Translations under genes and position numbers: made by a program
Notes under the pieces: generated by a model
What the model saw: the letters and a program-made list of their open reading frames with translations, nothing else
Database searches by the model: none
Told to the model about the DNA's origin: nothing
Part shown: piece by piece, positions 1 through 13,159 of the stretch
Layout: each line of letters starts with the position of its first letter
Position numbering within the stretch: position 1 is the stretch's first letter
DNA from: Echinometra lucunter
Taxonomy: Eukaryota > Echinodermata > Echinoidea > Camarodonta > Echinometridae
Direction of reading: 5' to 3'
DNA: 64,000 nucleotides
Assembly: GCA_029962745.1 (NCBI GenBank)
Contig: CM057151.1
Location: 4,798,970 to 4,862,969 of the forward strand

Positions 1-1490
1 TGCAATCTTCTGTAGCTAGATGCAATCATACAAATCAAGCTTTCTACTCAAAGTCCCATGGAAGTCGCCTCTTCCTAAATTCATGTGAAGTATTGTAATT
101 ACACATATTTCACACCTTTGCCCAATCTTATCTGGCAAAGCATAACATGATACATGTACATGTATGCTGTAGCAATGCAGTACCTTGTATCTCGATATGA
201 TGTTTGAACTATGTGATTGCAACACCTATTTATTCAAACTGATTAAACATGTACAAACCACATGTGCAAGACTAAACCATAAGGAGATGTTTTTATACAT
301 GGAGTTTAAGTTGACCAACCAAACATATTAAGAGCATGATTAGAGGAAAAGCGGAAAACCACAATAGATTTTAGCAAACATATGAAAAGATTAGAATTTC
401 ATGAAATTAAAGACTGCCTTAGAGAATTCCTTAAATATTTCTTCTTATGAAAAAAGAAAAAAAATCATCATACATTAATACCAATTATTTGTTCCACCAA
501 GATGAATTATTTAGATGTATTTAGTTAGTGGTAATAATCTTCATGCTACAGTTAATGGAAAATTAAATATGATTTAAAGATCAACAATCATTCTACTCAT
601 AAATACTGTAAACACATTACAGTGCCTTTAGTCATCCATCTAACCATACAATTTACATGAAGTAAACAAACACATTCATTGAAATGGAATTTTTTTTTTC
701 AAATGAGAATGAATATACATAATTCAAACTATGCAACAAAAACCTTTTCCCTTCAAAGCATGAGGAAAGCCCCAGAAAAAGCCACACGAGGAAGATAAAT
801 TGAGATTCTTTGAATCACAACCCATTAGAATCTACTTATTGGGTTTGCAACACCAACAAAGATTTTGCCTAATGTCTACTTGATTGTGAGAATTGATAGA
901 ATAATGATGAGGTAATGGAGAGAGAAAGCCCTCAAGCAAACCAGATGAAGAAGATCCAAACATTCTTCAAAGCAAGTTCATTGACTCAAGATTGGGGAGA
1001 TAGCACATAAAGGAACACATCAATCACAACATGCAGTGCAAAAACCATGGTAACAATAACCTGTATCATGATATTTACTCTGACAGATCAATCTAATTAT
1101 CAATAATAAAATTTGTTTCCTCTGAATTAGCAAAGCAATATCAACTGACACAACCTTTTTGCAAAGGTAAAATCTGATTTTTTTTTAAACAACAATCAAT
1201 AAATTTTATCTAGATGACTATTTCTATAGTGAAGGAGGTACATCATGACTGAATTTGGTCTATACTAAATTACTAAATGATATTATGCCAAAGAAATATT
1301 AGTGGATATATGAAAAAGCAAACAAATCAGATTATATGCATTTGACCAAAATGGGTTGAAATTTTTAAGTTTCGGCTCTTCCAATACCTCTAGAGATTCC
1401 ATGACAATATCTGTATTGCCACCTGTTTATGAACTTTGAACCTGGTGCAAGTATGAATCACCTAGGAAGAAAATCTAATTAGACATGGGG
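1..1490. other. AT-rich stretch, nothing seen
   Basis: Very AT-rich with only about ten CpG in the first 2 kb. No coding signal, inverted repeat or tandem repeat stood out. Confidence 0.6.
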
Positions 1491-1496
1491 GTACAT

Positions 1497-1647
1497 AGGT
1501 CAAAGGTCAAATGTCAGAGGTCAATATGCATAAATTAAATATTTGTAAGTTTTGTTAGCACTATATAATTTAACTGTTTGTATACATGATTATGAGGAGA
1601 CAAAGCATCAGACTTCTGTGTTGTTAGGTCAAAGGTCAAAGAGGTCA
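1497..1647 (+). promoter_or_regulatory. Two DR1-type nuclear-receptor motifs
   Basis: AGGTCAAAGGTCA is present exactly at 1497-1509 and again at 1626-1638. Each is followed by a further AGGTCA half-site (1518-1523 and 1642-1647). AGGTCA-N1-AGGTCA is the consensus direct repeat for HNF4, RXR and COUP-TF type receptors. The shared architecture suggests that one copy arose from the other. A third exact copy is at 32146-32158. No promoter was identified nearby, so function is not shown. Confidence 0.35.
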
Positions 1648-1649
1648 AT

Positions 1650-4600
1650 TAACATAATGACAGCTTTATTATTCTAGTTATCAACATAACAGAAGAACAG
1701 TTTGAGCCATGAAGTTGACTGGATAAAGGTGGAGGCAAATAGGAGATGCAGTCACATATATCTTGTTCTTTGATGTCATACATTTTCATCACACAGAATC
1801 CTAGGTAACACAATACAAGTGCAAGACGCGATTGAAAAGTAATGAATAGCCAGTTTTATGAATGGTTATTTAAACGAGAATTTATTTCAAATGCTCAAAT
1901 ACGATCAAAACAGTTTCCATGCCAACCTTTAAAAAACATGAACCCACTTCTGCTTGCCATTCCCTGAACTATTCTGAATGAGTCAGCTCGAATTAAAGAG
2001 CTACCTCAAGAGCCCCAGAGTAAGATTGATTCCCAAAATTTATGGAAATTGATATTCTGTCCCCTGAAGTTCTCTCCATCATTTGAAATGGCACTAATGG
2101 TTGGGGATGTCATTCTTTAATTAAGTCTAAAAACTTCCATGAATCTTCCATTGAGGGACCTAATTTATGGAGATACAAACAGTGGTTTAGTACAGGGACC
2201 TCCATACATCATCTACCCTCTCCGACAACCATTTCAAAATCAAAGGAACGTTCATACATCTCTTTTATCTCAACACCACAATGGTACAGAATAGCCTCAT
2301 TTTACCATAATTAGTGCCTTAGGGCAGTGTCTTTTCAGCTCTCAATTTTCCCAAAAGGAAAATAATCACAAGCAGTGGTTGCCCTACACGCAATACTTTG
2401 TCCATCCATTCTTGGTGTCACAGAGCAACATTTGCAGGTTTACACAATATACCACCATTCCAACAAAAGAACTTTGGCAAGAATTCAGGTGAGGTGACAG
2501 GGTATTTTCAAACCGATTGATGACAACCTGAAAGGGATGAGCAGTTTTTCTCTCCCCTTTACAAATAGGCTCAATTGGGAAGTGTTTAGGAAATGGCATC
2601 TGGTTGGAAGTCAATTTCTGATGAATGTTCTTTTTTTAGCAACTGGATATGCCTGCAGGCAGTTCAATCCACATAACTCTTGAAACATCTATGACCATAT
2701 CTCCCACAAATTCAACTTAATTTTGACCTATTTTCTCCCTGATTTAAAACTAGAGCAACTCTCATTTTACCTTGTTTAATAATGATAACGTTAATAGTTA
2801 TCGCAAAGACAGTAGGATTTTATAATCCATTTGTATGTCACAAAATTGTTCACTCTTGGTTTCAGTGGTTGAACCATCATTTTGGTTCAATACCACATCA
2901 CCATCCATCTGGAAAGTCCACTTCAAAATTTGATTTATTGCATGTTTATGCTAGAATGGCTAGAAAATTTGTATTATCAAATCATATATGTCCATATAAA
3001 TACATTTCTTTTATGGTAATATCTGTCATATCAATACATTTTTCACATGAGATTTTATTCTGTGCAAAAACTCCTAATTTTTGTAACACTTACATTGTAG
3101 AACAAATAGATAGACCTTGTAGTCTATGAAACACTGCACACATCCATCTTTATTATTGATATTATCAAAAGAGAATGAGGCACACTATAGTTTTGATACA
3201 AAATATTAAAACACAAGAAAATATTTTCATGTATATTTGTCCTGAAATTTACTTGATTTTGTTTATCATTTGTAATTTTGTCTCAGTTCTCAGCTTTCAT
3301 ATAGCTTCAGCATATTTCATATTCAGATATCATCACTTCACTCTAGAAATGATAATTCTGGATTGTATTGTACATTCATCAAAGTTAACCAAGCAATTAA
3401 AATGTCCACAGAAAAGTGTGTACAATGCAAACTTTACATAACACAGTATCTCATTCTTTTTCTCTATCACTCTCATTCTCTAATTTTTTCACAATGTCTA
3501 TTCTCTCTATTTTGCAGTCTTTTCTTTCCCATTCTCCATCTATCCCCTACCTCCCCTCCACTCTCTTTCTTCTTCTTCTCTCTCTCCTCCCTCCCTCTCA
3601 CACTTCTCTTTCTCTCTCTCTCTGTCTCTCTCTTCTCCCTCATTCTCTGTATCTACTTTTCTCTACATTTCCTTTTCTCATCATCCTAGCTTCCAGAGCT
3701 GTTGACCCTCTTTAGACATCATCTTGTAGAAATACATAATCCTATTTCCTCTCCTCACAGATCTCTGGGACTATAACATATAATCCCTCCTGCTGAAAAG
3801 GTGTCAATCAGCATTGTTGTAATGAGGTTAATGAGAGGGATATCCAAAAGTTCAATCCTCTAATTAATCCTCATTAATTCAAATACAATGACAATCAATT
3901 CTCTATGGCATAGGTCACAGCTGCAAATGTACCATTCCAACTAGCAGTGATATTATTTATTTTATTTCCCACTTTTTACCTTGAGTTATTTTCAACATCA
4001 ATACTTCTATCTGTTCTCTTTATTTTTCATTAATTTACATTTCAATAATGTTTTACATATACCTATTATGAATGAAAATCATTTCATCCATCACCTGCAC
4101 AACAAAGTAAATTTTCATGAGTTCATTGTGCATGCATTCCCCCCCCCCTTTTTTTGTTATATATCTTCATATTTCAAATCTCACTTGCAATGGTTTAACA
4201 TTATAACGTAATCAGCTCTAAAATATTAGATCGCAATATTGAAAGATTATCAGTAAAAAGTGATCCAAAAACACTTAAATGTACTGTTATGCATTTCATT
4301 ATATTTTTGCATATTACAAATGCACATTGTAAAATAGTTGAAAACTTTCTGTAAATATCAAGAAATGTATATTCACCAATCCCTTGTTTCCTCTGGAACA
4401 ATGCTCTTGATTTTCTGTTATGTCATTTAAAAAAATAAATAGTATTTTTATCATCACTATGATTTCTCTTTTTTTTTTTTTTTTTTTTTGCCAGGAGTTG
4501 ATTTTTCTCATTTCTTGTCTTATTGCTTGCCCAGCAAGCTACATACACTCTTGCATTGTTCCTTATTCAGTATTCTGTAGTAAGTTAATTATTCCACCAT

Positions 4601-5590
4601 TAATTGAGCGTTGTCCTTTTCTAAAACGAAGCTAATCGTGGTTTGGTGGTCAGACATTCTTCACAGGTAAAAAGGTCAAGGTAAAAATCTTGGCCAGAGA
4701 GAAAGATCAAAGGCATATTTTTACCTAATTTCTGAGAATGGCATCTTTAAGGGAGAGATCAACACAGAAATCACATGAAAGTTGGCTTAATTTGGGATTT
4801 AAATTTCCAATAAAAAAATCAAATCTATACATTTATTTCAACTGTCAACTGACTAGAAAGGTCCATCAGTCAAGACATATCACTTCCAACCAAAATATAA
4901 TTTTTTAATGTAACATGAAATTTCTTGGTTTAGAATCAGTTGAATTGCAACATAAATTTAATCATTTTTAGAAATATTTATGTTAATTTTTTTTTACATC
5001 TTCCAGAATTCTCTCCTCCATCTTGCAGACTGACAAATATCTGACAAAATAACATCATATTCATCTCATATTTCTGTTAAAATTTGGGTTGAGGCTACAT
5101 ATCTATCTTTGCTCAAACTTGGTTATCAAAATGAAATAAATCAAAATACATTTTTATACAATATGATATAAATCCCATGTTTTGACATTATCGAGGTTAA
5201 GACTACATCTCCATTTCCAACCATAAAAGCAGAAAAACCACAGGACCTTACCCAACCTCCTTGTTCTTGACTTGGCTAAGCTACTCTGATGTGTTAAGGG
5301 TCCTCCCTCACAATTCACCTCTTATAACAAACCACAATTACACACCTTTACCTCACTAGCAACATCAAATTTCAGTTTAATTGCAACTCTCCCACTCTAA
5401 ATTTGGAGACAAACAAGGAAGAACTCATTATAAAGGAGAACATATTGCATGTCAATAAGCATTATAAGACTCATGTGTTAATCTGGGATTCTGAAGAGGA
5501 TGAAGTTGTCCCTGTATATTCTTGAAGATCAGAGAGGACTCAGACGGTGGGCAGAGATGAAAAGACAATACTGAGGATTATCCTCTTTCT
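1650..5590. other. AT-rich stretch with a pyrimidine-rich tract
   Basis: There is no supported gene. A CT-rich tract (3440-3690) keeps two frames open by composition, and T-runs occur at about 4470-4489. No TIR element was recognised. Confidence 0.6.
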
Positions 5591-5593
5591 CAC

Positions 5594-5713
5594 CTGGTGA
5601 GCTCATACTTATCAAAAGGGTGAAGTTAAAAGTGGATTGTGAGGAGACTTTTGTACCACAGAGGAAAGTTGGTCCAACATGTTCTGGAGATTGCTTGGAA
5701 GATAGAATGCCTA
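5594..5713 (-). CDS. Candidate internal exon, function unknown
   Basis: On the minus strand a strong acceptor (TTTCTCTCTGCCCAG) and a strong donor (TCACCAG|GTGAGAAAG) bound 120 nt. The frame entered in phase 1 and left in phase 1 is open and reads GILSSKQSPEHVGPTFLCGT, then KVSSQSTFNFTLLISMSSP. GC is higher than the surroundings. Symmetric 1-1 exons are common in extracellular domains, but I do not recognise this peptide. No partner exon could be joined with confidence, so this rests on splice motifs and composition only. Confidence 0.3.
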
Positions 5714-6392
5714 CTGGGCAGAGAGAAATGAGTTTCAAACTTTGTTGATTTAGGTCTAAGCTTGAATTCAGTATTCTTTCATTCCCATGGTACACATTTA
5801 TGTAGGATTATCTTCCATTAATCACCTGTACTTCTACCCATGACAAATCTAGAGGATGAAAGGTAAACAGAAGACTTAGTACTGCAACAGTCACCAGTTT
5901 ATAAGATTCCAAATGCCCCCTGCTTACATTCATTTATTTATTTTCCACTCATGGGGTGGAATGCCCTTACAGCAGAGCTGGTTTCCACAGAGGTTCACCA
6001 AAATAAAAACATATTAAAAACATTTGAACATTACATATCAGAGAATACAAAAACTAAAACTTAAATCCTGAGGACTTACTTCAATACCTCTAAGAAAGAC
6101 ATGAATTAAACAAAATATACCATTTAAAATAAGTATAAGTTGGTACCTGGTATGCTCTTGACAGGAATGGCCATCTTCAAAATCAAAATATTAAACTCAT
6201 GAAAAAAAGTATGAAATTATTAATATATCCTTTTCCTCTCAACTAACTCTACACTACCTGCACCCTTCCAAGTCCAGATTACTTGAAAATTTTATCTGTT
6301 TGAGCTCTTAGCCTGTGATTCAGCACTGCCCTCCACCATCTGACATACCAAATACAGTGATTCCACATTTTTTACTTTTCATATTTCCTTAA

Positions 6393-7123
6393 CCCTAAAA
6401 AAAGACAATTATTGCCCCGAAATTCAAACCGCCGCATTTCACGCCACGCCACTTCCTGACTCGTTTTTTTTTAAGTCTTGCGAATCTTTTGACAAGTTTA
6501 CGAAAATCAGTCATACCGTTACCGAGTCATATGACCTTTTGTGACCTCATGTCAGCCCCAAAACGGAGAATTTCTGAGTTTTGTGTACGAAACAAATGGA
6601 AAATACATCTCTTCATATTCTTCCATTATCTTCTATAATTTCTTCTTTGAGCTATTATCATCTATTCTAACTGAATAGTGGTCCAGATAACACCCTTAAA
6701 TAGCAACCTTGAAAAAACAATACAAAAATTTAAAGTTGAAAAACAAAGAAATACATAAGAAATTTGCAAAACAATAGAATACATAAGAATTGAACTCACT
6801 TTAAGAATTTTATCTTTCCTAATATTTGTAATGTTTTTAAAGAATTTCTTGTATAGAAATTTCATCTCCAGAGCCTATCATTACTTAATTATCACTCAAA
6901 ATGTGATTTATGCATATAATTAGCATAAATTATAATGTAAGTTGCAAAAATAACGATTAACATAAAAAATAACGATGGATTTGTGTTCTTTATGCGATTC
7001 TTAATGTCTGTGCAAAATTTTGCATCGATCGGTCATGTTGTGGCTGAGATATCAAGGGGAGGCCATGATGCCCCCCCCCCCCCCAGTCCTCAATACCTCC
7101 AAAATAGCCAAGTCTTTTTAGGG
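6393..7123. mobile_element. 731-bp TTAA-flanked non-autonomous element
   Basis: The ends read CCCTAAAAAAAGAC (left) and CCCTAAAAAGAC inward from the right. Both sides are flanked by TTAA (6389-6392 and 7124-7127). The interior is richer in CpG than the surroundings near the left end and contains a 13-C run near the right end. It encodes no transposase. TTAA specificity points to piggyBac- or Kolobok-type mobilisation. Confidence 0.7.
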
Positions 7124-7129
7124 TTAAGC

Positions 7130-8240
7130 ATTAATCAAAATTTTTCATATTTTTGCTGTGGAATATTGCAACTAGATACATTTTTTCAAATATTAGGATC
7201 CTAAAGCTGAGATTTTAATTAGAAACTGGAATTATTCTTACAACTTTAAATGGATATGTGCAACAGTGATACACCAAACACCATTAACTGGTCTGTCAGA
7301 GTAGGCCAGGAATGTGTGCGTAATTCAAAGATCAAATTGGTTATTCTGTTGCCCATGAAATGAAAATGCCTTGATGTGAACAAAGATTACATTTTGTTCA
7401 ACTTCACCTATTTCAAATCAGTCAATAAGATCGCAACAGATAGCAAATAATCTTCAACGTTAGCACTGTCAAATACACTCTCGTAACCTCCTCCCACACA
7501 TTCCTGTTTATTTTCCCTTGCTCCATTACTAACATGAGCCCAAGATCAAAACCAAGAAAAGTTTGTTCAACTTTACAAGTCACACCTAAAGTTGATATTA
7601 TGAGAACCATACATAATCAACACTTGCCAGGTAGAGAGCTGCTTCTAAAATTTCAGAAATATTAAGATTTCCCTAGCTTCTATGAAGTACCGGTATTGAT
7701 TTAATGCACAACAGATATGAAATAATTCCATTTGTGCCAGCAATTCTAATACAGATATATGAAAAAGTTTAACACACTTTCAAAAATGGTGGGTTGTAAA
7801 TTCCTTACTGTGCTTGTCTGTGCCACTAGCAAAAACAGAGAATTCAAGATATAAAACTGAATTACCTCTCCTTGATATAACTCTGTTCCACAACAAATAA
7901 TAATTCATCTTACAGCATTAAATGGTACTGATGATAACATGTGAGATTAAATTACTCAATATATCAATCACTGTCAAATTATACAGTGCAATTTCACTTC
8001 GATTCAAACCTTTAGTCATTCTATTTTCATTTATCACAAATTCATTTTAAGATGCAGAGTCATCTAAAGTTATGACACAACTGTTACTTGCAATTGGTGG
8101 GAAAGACATAAAAAACAGTCACATGCTCTTACTCTTCATTCAGACAGGGATATGGAAGTACAAAAATTAGTGAAGGGAAACTCATAAATGGATATCACTG
8201 ACTGTGACGTGGTTCAAGTTCTTCTTACGCACTGTGGTTT
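7130..8240. other. AT-rich stretch, nothing firm
   Basis: No coding signal. If the 8241-8346 exon is real, this would be its 3' UTR; the minus strand has an AATAAA at about 7507-7512. Confidence 0.4.
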
Positions 8241-8346
8241 TCAAGGAAGAGAACAGAAGGTGTCCTGTACTGCCTTTATTTGTCGAGACATATCAACTCC
8301 ATGAAAAAGTCTTTGGTAAGGGTGTCGTGCTAGAAGCTCATCAAAC
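8241..8346 (-). CDS. Candidate terminal coding exon, function unknown
   Basis: After an AG acceptor (AAATCACAG|GTTTGAT) the minus strand reads FDELLARHPYQRLFHGVDMS, then RQIKAVQDTFCSLP and TGA (8243-8241). The exon is entered in phase 2. Composition is more protein-like and richer in GC and CpG than the flanks. The acceptor's pyrimidine tract is weak and the plus strand is also partly open, so this may be chance. I do not recognise the family. Confidence 0.3.
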
Positions 8347-8349
8347 CTG

Positions 8350-9070
8350 TGATTTTATAGACTGAAGATGATAATGGCAGCTATGGCTTAGTCATTGCTA
8401 TTTACCACAAGAATACTGTGAAGTAACCACTCCTTAGAATCATCTTCATTGTATTTCACTGCTTAAAGGCACACGATGTCATCCTTTTCAATATATTTTA
8501 CAACTGCTTTTATATTTCATGCAAAAAGCAGAGAGTACAAACAGAATTCTAAATAGGTAGATCCTTCTTAGCATTGCAAATATCTAATGAAAGGGCAAGT
8601 CTAAGATATTTAGTCATTTTGTGTCTCATAGTATTAAGGCATTTTGAACATACAGATATCAAACATACTAACATATTTCATACTATACTCTCACCAGTTC
8701 AATAGAGCTATTCAAATAGTCATCATGTGATTTGATATTAAAATGGAAGGAATATATATATGTATATTAAATTCAACAAAGTATTCTTTAGAACTTGCAA
8801 TGCATGGCATTATTTAGTTTTTATGTTGCAGCTCATTAACACCATTTTACTTCATATGATATTCTCAATTCTGAATTTGGAGATTTCTGCTTTTTCACAA
8901 TTGTAAGCACTAAATACACATCACTGAATCATTCGCAAATAACTCTACGTAATGTGCAAATTGAAATAGTTTTGAATAGTTACAGAAAGTACATTTTCAA
9001 GGAAACACTCTGCAGTGTTGAAATTGGGACACACACAATGCTCAACACACTCATGAAAAATAAAATGCAA
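8350..9070. other. AT-rich stretch, nothing seen
   Basis: No gene or repeat structure recognised. Confidence 0.6.
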
Positions 9071-9071
9071 A

Positions 9072-9235
9072 TACAGTCAAACCCGCTTTAGCAATCACCT
9101 GTACGGAAAGACCACAATTTATGCTTCCCTTGAATAAGATTTACCATTGAAACATATATCACATGAACCTGTCCACAAAGACCACCTGTTCATCAAGATC
9201 ACTTTTCTTGTCCCCCTTGGGTGTTCTTCCTACAT
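9072..9235. repeat. Dispersed repeat fragment (GACCACCTGT family)
   Basis: The stretch opens ACAGTCAAACCCGCTTTAGC and contains two variants of AAAGACCAC(CTGT), then a CCTTGGG motif. A second, diverged fragment with CCTGTCTACAAAGGCCATCC lies at 21146-21240. The pattern is typical of a short interspersed DNA transposon remnant; the exact family is not determinable by eye. Confidence 0.5.
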
Positions 9236-9239
9236 GTTT

Positions 9240-11328
9240 AACTGTATTCACTTTGAATTATGATTACACATTGATATCATATTTCTATTTTTCATTCGAT
9301 TTTTTTCTTTTTTTGCAGGAGTACTTTTGTGTATTGCTAGCCCAGTTTAAGAAAAAAATATTTCAACATGTTTCTTTGAAACATGACTTTTGAGATATTA
9401 GCTAATTTTCACTAGAATATCAGCTTTATTTGCATGCCAAACTGCACATCTTATTTTTCTTCTGTAAAATAGAACATAGTAAACATTCTCTGAGGGCAAT
9501 GAAAGAAACCACCAGAAAGGAGTGTTCACCACATGCATTCTGTGAATATAAACCATGTAACCACAATAAGAAGTAGAGTTAGATGTAGGAAGAGTGAATT
9601 AATACTTGTTATTTATCTGATCCTTCCACTGACAATCCATAAGATTAATCAAACACTTGCAATGTATTTGTATCATTGGTATCCAAACTCTTGAAAAATT
9701 GAATCCAAATACTTTCCCCTCCACCATCCCCCCCCCCCAAAAAAAAAAGGAAAAATGAAAAGCATTGGTAATTCTATTTTGGGGTAACTTCAAGCTATAT
9801 TGTCTATGTGTTACAGACCAAATCTGTGATAATGGGTAATACTGATGATTGTATTAACCCATTGCATACGGGAATGGGATGGTCCTCGTATTAAGTCTAT
9901 GGGAGTTTGAGAATTCAGTAGTTAACAAGTTAAGAAAGTTTTCCTACTTAAAGCTGGGGTCTATCTGAAGTATACAGTAAAATATCAAGTATTTATCGTA
10001 TTTCATAGTTTCATTCTAAATGGCAATAATAATGTAGGCCTAATGTTTTGTTCTGACCTGTTCTTGAATATCATATTATTTGATTAAAACAGTGTACTTG
10101 ATTATTAAGACTACCTTAACTAGCCTAATTCCTTTCTTTTGACCCCTTCAAATTAAAATAGGGCTCTATTTTTAAATTGCCAAAAACTTACGCACTATCA
10201 AAAATCATTTATCTGCCTTTTAAGGCCCATGAAGGATGCAGAAGGGAGGGGCAAAGACCGCAAGAGAATTACCCTGCAGCAGGAGAGGGGTAAAGCAGAG
10301 ACTTATAAAAGAGTCTTTTCCCCCTTTCTCTGCAGTTTTGCCGAGTCCAAGGACAGCTATTCCCTGATCCCCATAAATACGATACTACCTGTGCACTCAC
10401 CTCAGTTCCTATGATTCAAAAATGAATCATCATGTACAAAGTGGAGGGGCTGAAAAAACTTTTTTTTATATGACACGTGTGCATGTATATCCATCTCATA
10501 AGGTTTCATATTTTTATTTTTTAATTTTTTTTTTGATGTTTGGGAATTCACCTTTTGGTGCACTCTCAATGCTAAACTTCATGCAAAAGATCCTTACAAA
10601 TGCTAAACGGTATACCTCTAGAGAAAGAAACTTCCTAAAAATCTCATATAAAGACAAAAGTTCAATACCCTCACTTTCCAGAACTCGAATATTATACAGA
10701 ATCAACAAAATAATGACTACAAATAACACTTTTTTACTTTAAAAAATGAAAATGCAGTCTACAGGTTTGATCATGTACCTCTTAACTTTTAAATCATTAT
10801 AATTGTTATAAAATTGAAATTTAAAGGATATGCATTCACACTTGATAATTGCCAAGCTCATTTATGGCACTTGGGTGTTTCTAAAAGATCTGGAAGAACT
10901 TTCTTTTGGATTAGGCAAATTGAAGCTAAAGCATCGCATTACTCTGTTAATCTTTTCAATCTACTATGCAACAAAAATACTATTTCCATTGACGTAACAC
11001 ATAAGAGTCTCCAAACACAGAGTATCAACTTTCACAAAATTCTATCAAGCTGTCGCCACTTTTATCCCTATTCTGGTCAAGCATTTCCTGCAGGTTTAGT
11101 CGATGTTTAGAATGCCTTTTCAAACAAATTAGTCACTCTTGGAGGAAGGGTAAGATTTCCCTTTTCTAAGCCTGATGCCTTCAGTGTTCTCAAGTTCAGG
11201 AAGACAGCATCAAGTAGACCAATGACCTACAAGACCAATGGTCCAACCATGTCAGACAATTCATCCGAAGGGTATATGAGACCAACACTGTCTGACTTGC
11301 ATAGGCCTTTGATCTCATACATGCAAAT
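9240..11328. other. Mostly featureless, with C/A homopolymer junction
   Basis: Contains a C11-A10 composite run at 9728-9748 and a possible remnant of the TTAACCCATTG mini-element at about 9855-9935. Positions 10220-10400 are locally richer in GC with a weak inverted repeat (TGCAGAAGGGAGGGG against TGCAGAGAAAGGGGG). A 56-nt plus-strand frame between CTGCAG (about 11092) and GTAAGA (about 11149) is open but too short to call. Confidence 0.5.
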
Positions 11329-11537
11329 CACTGGCGTACTAATGGGGGGAGAGGGGCTTGGGGGCAGTTGCCCCCGATAAAATTCAAACAAGATCTATTT
11401 CTAATTCGCTACCCATGATTTACAAATGTTGCTGAAATGACATAATTGTCCAGGGTTTTTTCCTCACTTTTGTATAACTTATACTTTTCTCCTCTCCCCC
11501 CCCCCATTCTTTTTTTTTTTTGCTCATTATGCCACTG
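11329..11537. mobile_element. 209-bp hAT-like MITE
   Basis: Left end CACTGGCGTACTAATGGGGG, right end read inward CAGTGGCATAATG followed by A- and G-runs. CAGTGGCGTA is a recurring hAT-type terminus. The flanking octamers ATGCAAAT (11321-11328) and GTGTAAAT (11538-11545) agree at 6 of 8 positions, both differences being transitions, as expected for an aged 8-bp duplication. The interior has CAGTTGCCCCC and C/T homopolymers. Confidence 0.6.
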
Positions 11538-11545
11538 GTGTAAAT

Positions 11546-13065
11546 AGAGGAGATTTGAGATAAAGACTGAATGGCAAAAAGTGAATACAAAGTGAAACAT
11601 AAAATGAGAGATTCTCAGCCACCAACATTATCACATATCATTTTCAACTGGAAAGAAAGGTTAACAAAGTACACAGAGGAAAATAATGATACAGTGAGGA
11701 CATTACACTTTCACATTTTCTTACATCTTAGAAAACTAAATAACCAGGAAATAATGTTTTTAATGGCTTTGAAAATGTTGTCATCCTTGGAATCAATCTG
11801 ACAGCTCGAACAACCTAATCTAGTTCCCCTTCTTCAAAGATCTTTCACTAGAGTACAGCTTCCAGTGTTCCATTGAATTTTGAAATTGTCCCAAGTAAAT
11901 GATAATTATACACAAGAATCGCCGATGGCATGGATGGGCAAAACGCTCATTCATGGCCTTTTCCGAGATCCTGCTAGTATTTATTTAAGAAACTACAGAG
12001 TAAATTGGATGGCAAGAAGATTGGGATGCTAGTAAGATAAATGTCTGACCATCTAAAAACAAGAAAATAATTGAATAAGAGTATAAGAAAAGTGTTTTGC
12101 TACAGGGCAAATGTAAGGACTAATCTCTGAATTGGAAAATAAGTTTATTGAGAGGAAATGGATGGTTTGCTGGTATAAGGACTGGTGGTATTGTAAGATA
12201 TCTCTCCCAGAGTTTGAATAGATCTTGGATGTGGTTGCTCTAACAAACACAAAAGAGGAAATGTAGAACTGCTTGAGGGGGTAACAAAAAGCAATAACAT
12301 CTTGTGATTTAAATAAATAGAATTATCAACTCTTCTAGCTTTCTACCATCCTCTCCCCTTCTCTCTCTCTCTCTCTTTTTTTCATAATACCCCCTTTTCC
12401 AATTCTTGTGTCCCTGACTGGATAGCTTCTGACCAAAAACAAAATTATTTCAAGATACTTTGACTCTTAAGACTCCAAAGAATTTTTAGATATGCTATAT
12501 TATAGTGGAAGCAATTTAAAACTTCCAAGAAAATTTTCTTTTAATACCAGTTGTAAATTATACAAAAATATTTTTTGTTTGTAATGTTTTCATTTCTGAA
12601 TCACAGATGATTCTTCTTTTTTCTTCTTCTTTTCAAATTAAGGCATATTTTCTTTCAACAAGTAGCCTGTGATAATGTAATTTATATCATTCTCTGTGTA
12701 CATCTACTATAAATACAACAAAGTATAGAAATTCACATTCATATTCATTTTCTTTTGTCTGTGTTGTCTGTGTGTGTGTTCCTCTTATCATCTTCTTTTC
12801 CATTACTTTATTAGACAATGAACTCACATTAATGTTTAGAATTCATATACGCTTTGTGGTAAAATTCATCATATTACTGGTATAGCAATCATCCTGAAAA
12901 GCATGTTTCTTTGTAATCACATGGACATGTTTTATCTCTATCTCTTTAAAGGAGAATTGCTTCAATGATTGCATTACCGTAGATGAATTGTTTGTCTAAG
13001 GATCAGAGGTTGCAAATGACATTGGTGATTTGGGTTGTCTCTGATTCATCTCCTTCAAAGGATTC
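11546..13065. other. AT-rich stretch, nothing seen
   Basis: Only a short (CT)n run at about 12359-12376 and T-rich patches. No gene supported. Confidence 0.6.
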
Positions 13066-13158
13066 TTAACCCATTGAGTTCAATTTTATATCAGTATCAC
13101 ATCCATTTTACACTGAACCTAGCCCAAGTTATCAGGGGCTTAGTGTTCAATTGCTTAG
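13066..13158. mobile_element. 86-bp TTAA mini-element, copy 1
   Basis: Starts TTAACCCATTGAG and ends ...GGCTTAGTGTTCAATTGCTTA. It shares the internal block AGCCCAAGTTATC(A)GGGGCTTAGTGTTCA with the copies at 17257-17343 and 38054-38147. The right TTAA has decayed to TTAG. Confidence 0.65.
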
Positions 13159-13159
13159 A

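Noticed and set aside
3363..3715. Two overlapping plus-strand frames of about 100 codons
   Set aside because: CT-rich tract; Leu/Ser/Phe composition only.
8140..8316. Plus-strand exon between CATTCAG and TTTG|GTAAGG
   Set aside because: No frame is open from the acceptor to the donor.
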